Of a stretch of DNA of 64,000 nt, positions 58,083-64,000 are shown in pieces. The DNA lies in NCBI GenBank assembly GCA_036374135.1, contig DASUUK010000074.1, forward strand, positions 62,001 through 126,000, read 5' to 3'. The DNA comes from Euzebyales bacterium (GTDB lineage: Bacteria; Actinomycetota; Nitriliruptoria; Euzebyales; JAHELV01). The position numbers and the translations under genes are program-made. Every line of letters begins with the position of its first letter. Position 1 is the stretch's first letter. The notes beneath the pieces were generated by a model, which was not told the DNA's origin, did not search any database, and saw only the letters and a list, made by a program, of their open reading frames with translations.

Positions 58083-59416
58083 ACGCGCCCCACGACGCCG
58101 GCGCGGCTGGCGGCAGTGCGCTGTTCACCGACTTCTACGAGCTGACGATGATGGCCGGCTACGTCGATGCCGGCATAGCGGACGCGACCGCAACCTTCGA
58201 CCTGTTCTTCCGCCACCCACCCGGGGGGATCGACCAGGTCGTGCTCGCCGGCTGCGAACAGGTCATCGACGAGCTCGACGGCCTCGCGTTCGACGACGAC
58301 CAGCTGGCCTACCTGGAGGGCCTCGGGCAGCTGCCGGCCGCGTTCCTGAACCGTCTCCGTGGCGAGCGCTTCGCCTGCGACGTGCTGGCCATCCGCGAAG
58401 GCACGCCGGTGTTCGGCAACGAGCCGCTGCTGCGCGTGACCGGTCCGCTGCTGCAGGCCCAGTGGGTCGAAACCCTGCTGATCAACCGCGTGGCCTACGC
58501 GTCACTGGTCGCAAGCCACGCGCTGGCGGTCGTGCGCGCGGCGCGCGGCAAGCCCGTGCTGGAGTTCGGGGCGCGCCGCGCCCACGGACCCGACGGCGCG
58601 CTGACCGCCAGTCGGGCCGCGATCGTCGGAGGCTGCACCGGCACGTCCAACGTCGCGGCCGCGCGACGGTACGAACTGCAGGTCTCGGGCACGCAGGCCC
58701 ACTCGTGGATCATGTCGTTCACCAACGAGCTCGACGCGTTCCGCGCCTACGCCCAGACGTTCCCCTCCCAGTGTGTGCTGCTCGTCGACACCTACGACAC
58801 CCTCGCACTGGGTGTACCCAACGCGATCACGGTCGCCGAGGAACTCGCCGAGCGTGGTCACCCGCTGCGCGGCATCCGGTTGGACTCCGGCGATCTCGAC
58901 GAGCTGTCGCGGGGTGCGCGCGCACAACTCGACGACGCGGGGTTCCACGACGTCGACATCATCGCGTCGGGGGACCTGGACGCCCCGGCGATCGCCGAGC
59001 TCGAAGCGGCGGGTGCGCCGATCGATGCCTACGGCGTCGGCACCGCGATGGTCACGGCGCGCTCGGACCCGTCGTTCTCCGGCGTTTACAAGGTTGCGGA
59101 GGTCGATGGCCGGCCGACCCTGAAGCTGTCGGGTTCACCCGCCAAGACCTCCGATCCGGGGCGCAAGCAGGTCTGGCGCACGCGGACCGGCGACATCGTC
59201 GGTCTCGACCACGAGGACCACGACGGGCGGGTGCTGCTCGAGCCGGTGCTCCGTCGTGGCGAACGCTGCCGTGAGCGGGAGTCGATCGCGCAGATCGCCC
59301 GGCGGTGCCGCGACGGGGTGGCCGACCTGGGACAGGACGGCCACCGGCGGGAGGTCCGCCGCAGCGACGAGCTGTCCGCCCTGCGCGCGCGGCTGATCGA
59401 CGCGTTGCGCCCGTAA
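58079..59416 (+). CDS. pncB: Nicotinate phosphoribosyltransferase
   Basis: A 445-residue enzyme of NAD salvage that makes NaMN from nicotinate and PRPP. Diagnostic features are TDFYELTMMAGY, the catalytic-loop region EFGARRAHGPDGA, GGCTGTSNV, SGTQAHSW, DTYDTLALG and RLDSGDL. GTG at 58079 overlaps the helicase stop (GTGA), so it is translated with uvrD2. Confidence 0.93.
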   Translation: MNAPHDAGAAGGSALFTDFYELTMMAGYVDAGIADATATFDLFFRHPPGGIDQVVLAGCEQVIDELDGLAFDDDQLAYLEGLGQLPAAFLNRLRGERFACDVLAIREGTPVFGNEPLLRVTGPLLQAQWVETLLINRVAYASLVASHALAVVRAARGKPVLEFGARRAHGPDGALTASRAAIVGGCTGTSNVAAARRYELQVSGTQAHSWIMSFTNELDAFRAYAQTFPSQCVLLVDTYDTLALGVPNAITVAEELAERGHPLRGIRLDSGDLDELSRGARAQLDDAGFHDVDIIASGDLDAPAIAELEAAGAPIDAYGVGTAMVTARSDPSFSGVYKVAEVDGRPTLKLSGSPAKTSDPGRKQVWRTRTGDIVGLDHEDHDGRVLLEPVLRRGERCRERESIAQIARRCRDGVADLGQDGHRREVRRSDELSALRARLIDALRP

Positions 59417-59470
59417 CCACGTCGCCACGCCCGTCCGGATCGTCGGCAGGCAACCAATTCGACGTCGCGG

Positions 59471-59550
59471 GGGGGCGACACGGTGTCGCCCCCGCTCGCG
59501 TCGGTGCGTTCCCAGGGATGGGACAAGCCCCCGCCGTTTCGGCCGGGGGC
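59471..59550 (+). terminator. Two tandem hairpins after pncB
   Basis: First hairpin 59471-59493: GGGGGCGACA pairs with TGTCGCCCCC around CGG. Second 59527-59550: GCCCCCG and CGGGGGC enclose CCG/CGG, followed by CTGTTCT. Both lie between convergent genes and could terminate either. Confidence 0.7.
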
Positions 59551-59564
59551 CTGTTCTGACTTGC

Positions 59565-59612
59565 CGTCGAGCGGAGCCATCACGCCGATCATGCGGCGTC
59601 CGGCTCCACCGG
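59565..59612 (-). repeat. 55-bp dispersed hairpin repeat, copy E (diverged)
   Basis: On the minus strand it contains CGTCCGGTGGAGCCGG and GATGGCTCCGC, matching the two arms of the family with a short deletion in between. It lies downstream of the micro-lipoprotein gene. Confidence 0.4.
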
Positions 59613-59656
59613 ACGAAACCTTATGCTCCGCGATGCGGAGCGTGTGCCGGTACGGG

Positions 59657-59794
59657 CTAGCTCGCCGCCTCCGAAGAAGCCGCTTCGCTCTCGCCGCCCT
59701 CGCCGCCACCGTCGTCCGACGCGCAGGCGGTACCGAACAGGGCGAGCATGCCAACGAGGGCGATGGCTGCCGCGTGCTTACGAAGCTTGGTCAC
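59657..59794 (-). CDS. 45-residue micro-lipoprotein
   Basis: A tiny protein with a signal peptide (KLRKHAAAIALVGMLALFGTAC) ending in a lipobox-like GTAC, followed by only about 20 acidic and Gly/Ser residues (SDDGGGEGGESEAASSEAAS). GTG at 59792-59794 follows a strong GAGGAGAGC site, and a good promoter with two operator-like repeats lies upstream. It could be a real small lipoprotein or the surviving start of a larger substrate-binding lipoprotein; the tail resembles the linker of the one at 11258. Confidence 0.6.
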   Translation of the reverse strand: MTKLRKHAAAIALVGMLALFGTACASDDGGGEGGESEAASSEAAS

Positions 59795-59855
59795 GATTGC
59801 TCTCCTCTTGAGGGCTCTGACGCCTGGCCACGGAGCCCTACCCCGTGTACCGGCT

Positions 59856-59901
59856 CCTATCACGATCGTAGATTATCGCCTATCACGATCGGAGCTTGCA
59901 A
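59856..59901 (-). promoter_or_regulatory. Promoter of the micro-lipoprotein with two direct operator-like repeats
   Basis: On the minus strand, TTGCAA (59896-59901) and GATAAT (59872-59877) are 18 bases apart. The 16-base repeat CCTATCACGATCGKAG (plus-strand reading) occurs at 59856-59871 and 59879-59894, 23 bases apart. One lies between the -35 and -10 boxes, the other just downstream of the -10, as expected for repressor sites on one face of the helix. Confidence 0.7.
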
Positions 59902-61128
59902 CTACGGCGGGATAATGCCACTAGTTCGGGTGGGATCCCCTGCCCCATCGGACACGTCGCGCGCCGCTCGCACATACCTGAGTCCGTGTGTGCCCGGGTC
60001 GCGGGAGAGCAAACCTGCCCAGCACAGCAGGTTGGCCTGGACCAGCGCGTCGTCACGGTCCATGTCAGTGGACGCGGCCAACTCGAGGACCGTCATCGTG
60101 TCACCCGGATCGAGGGCGCGGCACACGCTCACCGCGCGCGCGTCCGGCGCCGGTGGCGCCAGGGCACGATCGCGGGCCGCGCGCTCGAGGCTGACCACGA
60201 CCGCTTCGCCGGTCCACTCGTTCCACGGCCGCAGATCGCTGCCACGTCGGATGGTCGCCGCGACCTCCGTCGCGTAGCGGAGTTGATCGGCGAGGTAGCG
60301 ATCCTCGGGCACGGCCAGGCCCCAGGGGTCGCCGCCGCTCGCCCGGAGCGCCAGGCGCGAGGCCAGCCGCGCAACGCGTCCGTTGCCCGCCTCGAAGGGT
60401 CGCCAGTGCAGCAGACGTCCGTGCACCACCCCGGCCAGCGCGAGCGGTGGCACGGACCGCCCCTCGGTCCGCACCCAGGTGTCGAGGTCGGCGAGCAGGT
60501 CGCGCAGGCGCTCGGGCGGCGGTGCCTGGAAGATCACGCGTCCCTGCGCGCCATCGTGCACCGCGCGACTGGTGAGACGCAACGCGCCGACGCGGTCCGG
60601 GTCGACCAGGCCACCGGTCACCACCCGCGCCGCCTGCACCAGCGTGTGGACCGGCGCCTCCAGGAACGTCTCCGCCATCGTCGCTTCAGCTACCTGCGCC
60701 GCGAGCATCCCGCGGTACTCGACGGCCGCGATGTCCTGCGTGGGCACGCCGTCGAGGCGCAGTGCGGCCGCCCAGCCGGCACCGCCACGTCGTGCTCCGA
60801 AGGTCTGGCCGCCGCGCGGTCCCCGGTGCCGCGCATCCGACGCCGTGCCACTGATCGGCGCGTCGGCGCGCGGCCTCGATGTCGCCTGCGACAGCCCACG
60901 GGACGCCGGCCCCGACGCATCCGCCGCCGGGTGGCCGGACGCGTCGACGGCGTCCGCCGTGTCGTCGGTCAGCGGACTCGCGTCCAGGCGCACCGACATC
61001 CGGGCGCTTCGGCGTCGCGCCGCGGCGATGTCGTCGGTCGTGACCACCGGTGCGAGCGCAGCGACCAGCGCGGCGCGCTGCGCGTCGAGGACGTGCAGGT
61101 ACGGCGATGAGACCGCCAGATCAACCAC
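59902..61128 (-). CDS. Fic-like protein with altered active site
   Basis: A 408-residue protein. The core region has LHWRPFEAGNGRVARLASRL, which fits the Fic motif HxFx(D/E)GNGRxxR except that the residue before PF is Arg instead of the catalytic His, and a His lies three residues before it. AMP transfer may therefore be lost or changed. It has a long low-complexity Ala/Asp/Arg-rich N-terminal linker. GTG at 61126-61128 overlaps the stop of the HAD gene, so the two are coupled. Confidence 0.72.
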   Translation of the reverse strand: MVDLAVSSPYLHVLDAQRAALVAALAPVVTTDDIAAARRRSARMSVRLDASPLTDDTADAVDASGHPAADASGPASRGLSQATSRPRADAPISGTASDARHRGPRGGQTFGARRGGAGWAAALRLDGVPTQDIAAVEYRGMLAAQVAEATMAETFLEAPVHTLVQAARVVTGGLVDPDRVGALRLTSRAVHDGAQGRVIFQAPPPERLRDLLADLDTWVRTEGRSVPPLALAGVVHGRLLHWRPFEAGNGRVARLASRLALRASGGDPWGLAVPEDRYLADQLRYATEVAATIRRGSDLRPWNEWTGEAVVVSLERAARDRALAPPAPDARAVSVCRALDPGDTMTVLELAASTDMDRDDALVQANLLCWAGLLSRDPGTHGLRYVRAARDVSDGAGDPTRTSGIIPP

Positions 61129-61936
61129 GCCGACGCCATCTGTGGGTCGTGGTCTCGTCGAGCAGGCGGCGGACCTGCCGCTCGGTGGCCAACCGGCCCG
61201 CCATGTATCCCGCGGCACCTGCGATCACCCCGAGGCCACCCGACAGCGCTGTCCGACGGCGACGCCTGCTGGTGACGTTGAACTCGACGACCGGCCAGCC
61301 GCGGCGGTGCGCGACCGCCTGCAGCGCGCGGTCGGGGTTGACGGCGACGGGGTTGCCGACCAGTTGCATCATCGGCAGGTCGCTGCCCGAGTCGCTGTAC
61401 GCGTAGCAGGCCTGCAGGTCGTATCCGCGCTGCTCGGCCAGCTCACGGATCTTGATCGCCTTGCCCTCGCCGTAGAGGAAGGGACCGTCGAGGCGGCCGG
61501 AGTAGACGCCGTCGGCGATCTCGCTGACCGTCCCCAGGCCGCCCTCGATGCCCAGGGACCGGGCCAGCTCGCCGACGATCTCGACGGGGCTGGCGGACAC
61601 GATGTACACGTCGCGTCCCGCGGCTTCGTGCATGTCCAGCAGGGCCTGCGCCTCGGGGCGGATCAGTGGGAGGATCTCCTCGATGACGCCGGGCGCCATG
61701 CGGTGCAGATCGGCCGCATCCTTGCCCGCGACGCTCTCGAGGATCGCGTCGCGGACGGCCCCGGACTTCTCGTCGGACGCGCCGAACGCCCGGAAGATCA
61801 GCGTGCTGGTCGCGTCGGACAGCAGCCGGTGCCACGGCCGCAGGCCCTCGCGGTACGCGGCCTTGCCGACGTAGTACGCACTGCTTCCCGACATCAGTGT
61901 GCGGTCGAGGTCGAAGAATGCTGCGGAGGTTGTCAT
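61121..61936 (-). CDS. HAD-IB family hydrolase (SerB-like)
   Basis: A 271-residue phosphatase-like protein with DxDxT in FFDLDRTLMSGSS, motif II Ser in VYIVSASPVEIV, the lysine in GEGKAIKIREL and DSGSDLPMM. The C terminus carries a hydrophobic segment (GGLGVIAGAAGYMAGRLA) and ends in RRRG. HAD-IB proteins of this kind in actinobacteria are thought to act on phosphorylated metabolites; the substrate is unknown. Confidence 0.86.
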   Translation of the reverse strand: MTTSAAFFDLDRTLMSGSSAYYVGKAAYREGLRPWHRLLSDATSTLIFRAFGASDEKSGAVRDAILESVAGKDAADLHRMAPGVIEEILPLIRPEAQALLDMHEAAGRDVYIVSASPVEIVGELARSLGIEGGLGTVSEIADGVYSGRLDGPFLYGEGKAIKIRELAEQRGYDLQACYAYSDSGSDLPMMQLVGNPVAVNPDRALQAVAHRRGWPVVEFNVTSRRRRRTALSGGLGVIAGAAGYMAGRLATERQVRRLLDETTTHRWRRRG

Positions 61937-62177
61937 CTGTGGTCCAGAGCTGGGTGGGCGTGGATGTGATCGTGTGCCGCCACCGGGTCGTGGTCACCGG
62001 GGAATCGGGCAGGCCAGCCCTCCACGGAAGGGAGCCGACGCCCGGCCCTGCCCGCGCGCGGCGCCGGGCCGACACAGCGGCGTGTGCGCCACCGTACCGT
62101 CAACGGACGGTCGCGAGGTCGGCGGTGGTGACCGGGTGCGAGGCACGGATCACCTGCGCCGCGAGGCCCCCCGTGCC
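61937..62177. other. Gap between HAD and FxsA genes
   Basis: About 240 bases in which I see no gene, repeat or clear regulatory element. The HAD gene's promoter should lie in its left half. Confidence 0.4.
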
Positions 62178-62714
62178 TCAGGTCGAGCCGTCGTCCCTGC
62201 GGATGTCGCCGTTGCGCCCGGGCTGGCGCGAACCGTCGGACGTGCGTTCGATGTTGACGACCTCGACGTCGACGACATCGTCACCGCGCTGCGGTGCCCC
62301 GTACGGTCGCTGCGTGGGAGGGCGCCGCTGGCTGCCGAGCGAGGTGACCGTGAACCGCGCACCGAGCTGGCGTCTGAGCGTCGCCGTAGCCAGCGCGCGG
62401 ACCGGCGGGACCATGAGCAGCAGCCCCACCGTGTCGGTCGCGAAGCCGGGGGTCAGCAGCAGCGCTCCGCCGAACAGCACGAGCGCACCCTCGAGCACCT
62501 CGTCCGCCGGCACCCGGCCCTCCACCAACGCCGTGCGGAACCGCGTCCACGCCCGCAGCCCTTCGCGGCGCACCAGCCAGGCACCGGCCAGGGACACCGC
62601 CAGCAGGAGCAGGATGGTCCATGCCGCGCCGATCAGCTCTCCGACCTGGATGATGATCGCGAGCTCCACGAGCGGGACGACGATGAAGACGATGACCAGG
62701 AGCAGGCGCGTCAC
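62178..62714 (-). CDS. FxsA-family membrane protein
   Basis: A 178-residue protein with four hydrophobic segments and the FxsA signature (VIVFIVVPLVELAIIIQVGELIGAAWTILLLL, GALLLTPGFATDTVGLLLMVPP). The cytoplasmic tail is Arg/Gln-rich and ends with RRDDGST. The function of FxsA is linked to phage exclusion in E. coli, but a general role is unknown. The start is GTG at 62712-62714. It lies 66 bases after Ku. Confidence 0.88.
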   Translation of the reverse strand: MTRLLLVIVFIVVPLVELAIIIQVGELIGAAWTILLLLAVSLAGAWLVRREGLRAWTRFRTALVEGRVPADEVLEGALVLFGGALLLTPGFATDTVGLLLMVPPVRALATATLRRQLGARFTVTSLGSQRRPPTQRPYGAPQRGDDVVDVEVVNIERTSDGSRQPGRNGDIRRDDGST

Positions 62715-62780
62715 GACCGCACCCTCCCGCAGACGCTGCCCGCGGGCGTCACAGCGACCTCACGCCGACGCCACCCGCGG

Positions 62781-63656
62781 TCATGACGCCTCCTGGCGCC
62801 GGCGCTCCTCGGCACGCTCGACCGACTGGCGCAACGCCGCCATCAGGTCGACCACCGGCGCCTCCTCCTCGGCCTCCTCGGTCACGGTGACCTCCTGACC
62901 GTCGACCTTCGCCTCGACCGCCTCGAGCACCCGATCCCGGTAGGTGTCGCGGTACTGGGAGGCGTCGAAGTCCTCGGTCAGGCTCGCGATGAGCTGCCGG
63001 GCCATCTCGACCTCCTTGTCGCGGGGCTCGGGCATCTCGTCGATGTCGACGTCGGACAGGTCGAACGCGCGGATCTCGTCGGGCCAGTGCATGGTCTCAA
63101 GCACGAAGAGCGGGCCGGGGGTCGCCTGCTCCTCGTCGGGCTGCCCGTCGGCGTCGCCATCGCCGTCGCCGTGCGCACCGGGACGACCCGGCAACAGGCG
63201 CAGCGTCGCCAGGTACTCCTTGTCGCGCAGCGTGATGCGACAGACCGCGACGCTGCCGCCATCGGTCATCGCCTCCGCCAACAGCGCGTAGGCCTTCGCG
63301 CCCGACGCCTCGGGGGCCAGGTAGTAGGTGCGGTCGAAGTAGATGGGATCGATCTGCTCGAGCGGCACGAACTGCTCGATCTCGATCGACCGGCTCGACG
63401 CCGGACGCAGGCTGTCGAGCTCGTCCTTGGTGAAGACGACGTAGTGGTCGCGCGCGTACTCGTAGCCCTTGACGATGTCGTCGTAGGCGACCTCTTCGCC
63501 GTCGGCCTTCGCCACGCGATTGTAGGAGATCCGGCTGTGGTCCGAGGAGCGCAGCTGGTTGAAGCTGGGCGTCCGGTTCTCGGTGGCGCTGAACAGCTGG
63601 ACCGGGATCGTGACGAGACCGAATGACAGCGTGCCCTTCCACAGGCTTCTCGGCAT
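62781..63656 (-). CDS. ku: Ku protein, non-homologous end joining
   Basis: A 291-residue DNA-end-binding protein with the bacterial Ku core (MPRSLWKGTLSFGLVTIPVQLFSATENRTPSFNQL, YEYARDHYVVFTKDELDSLRP, FDRTYYLAPE, MARQLIASLTEDFDASQYRDTYRDRVLEAVEAKVDG). The C terminus is acidic with a basic end. It recruits LigD to join double-strand breaks; the start of that gene is divergent on the right. Confidence 0.94.
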   Translation of the reverse strand: MPRSLWKGTLSFGLVTIPVQLFSATENRTPSFNQLRSSDHSRISYNRVAKADGEEVAYDDIVKGYEYARDHYVVFTKDELDSLRPASSRSIEIEQFVPLEQIDPIYFDRTYYLAPEASGAKAYALLAEAMTDGGSVAVCRITLRDKEYLATLRLLPGRPGAHGDGDGDADGQPDEEQATPGPLFVLETMHWPDEIRAFDLSDVDIDEMPEPRDKEVEMARQLIASLTEDFDASQYRDTYRDRVLEAVEAKVDGQEVTVTEEAEEEAPVVDLMAALRQSVERAEERRRQEAS

Positions 63657-63755
63657 GTCTGGCCCCTTCGCCGCGGCTCGCCGGTACCGCTGAGCATACG
63701 TCCGATGCCGCGAGGTGGCACCGGTGCGCCCCGTCCGCACCGCGCGTCACAATGC

Positions 63756-64000
63756 ATGTGTGCGATCGAAATCTCCATCCGGGTGCCGCCGGTAGTGGCC
63801 GGGATCTTCGCCCTGCCATGGGAGGGGGTGCCGTCGATCGAGCGGCACCGTGACGCCTGGTCGGTCGAGCTCGATGGACACACGGTGCGCCTGACGAACC
63901 TCGACAAGATCTTCTGGCCCCGGGAGGGGTACACCAAGGGCGACGTGGTCGCGTACTACCTGACCGTCGCCGACGATGTGCTGCCGTATGTGAGACAGCG
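63756..64000 (+). CDS. ligD: ATP-dependent DNA ligase D, polymerase domain, 5' part
   Basis: Partial gene, cut by the window end. The reading frame contains WSVELDGHTVRLTNLDKIFWPREGYTKGDVVAYYL, the standard start of LigD-type polymerase (PolDom) domains. The start is uncertain: ATG at 63756 gives 24 extra residues, GTG at 63828 fits homologues better. It is divergent from Ku, its usual partner. Confidence 0.75.
   Translation, partial: MCAIEISIRVPPVVAGIFALPWEGVPSIERHRDAWSVELDGHTVRLTNLDKIFWPREGYTKGDVVAYYLTVADDVLPYVRQ

Overview
This 64 kb window is chromosomal DNA from a high-GC actinobacterium. The lineage is inferred from gene content: mycothiol enzymes (MshC-like ligase, Mca), a UvrD2-type helicase with a C-terminal HRDC-like region, a DtxR-family iron regulator, an EttA ABC-F protein, a Ku/LigD pair, a GCS2-type glutamate-cysteine ligase and many apparently leaderless genes. 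A deep-branching class such as Nitriliruptoria would fit, but that is a guess. There is no prophage or large genomic island; most of the window is dense housekeeping DNA with short intergenic gaps.

Layout. 1-6338 (minus): prfB with its programmed frameshift, ftsE-ftsX, an M23 hydrolase, a C-terminal processing protease, smpB and the 5' part of tmRNA. 6460-13248 (plus): malic enzyme, NUDIX, a four-gene osmoprotectant ABC transporter, homocysteine S-methyltransferase. 13259-19496: small enzymes, then an Fbp-type iron permease and ATPase beside a DtxR regulator. 19600-28787: a membrane protein; a DUF559-nuclease gene enclosed by paired inverted 40-bp hairpins; an aldehyde dehydrogenase, broken glutamine synthetase-like gene, GntR regulator, SDR and amidotransferase that look like an amine or gamma-glutamyl catabolic locus; a methyltransferase; and a fused siroheme-decarboxylase-like protein. 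28913-36576: initiator tRNA, UPF0182, a DivIVA-like/phage-head-like fusion, MoaE, an epimerase and a DUF2342 protein. 36577-37086: an unusual DnaA-box cluster. 37087-40604: a two-component system divergent from an HtrA protease. 40601-50009: Cpn10-like, RNase HII, MshC, ArgRS, EttA, a CinA-like protein and Mca. 50061-64000: glutamate-cysteine ligase, an intein-containing radical SAM protein under a LexA box, a DUF255 protein, UvrD2, nicotinate phosphoribosyltransferase, a micro-lipoprotein with an operator-covered promoter, Fic-like and HAD proteins, FxsA, Ku and the start of LigD.

Two dispersed hairpin repeat families are present. One (about 55 bp, five copies) sits in gaps and has extended two proteins. 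The other (40 bp, four copies) forms a symmetrical pair of tandem hairpins around the DUF559 nuclease gene; this is the best candidate for an undescribed element. Repair functions cluster at the right end: the LexA-box radical SAM protein, UvrD2, Ku and LigD. Thiol metabolism (MshC, Mca, GCS2) is also concentrated in the right half.

All coordinates come from reading the sequence; family names rest on recognised motifs, not on database searches.
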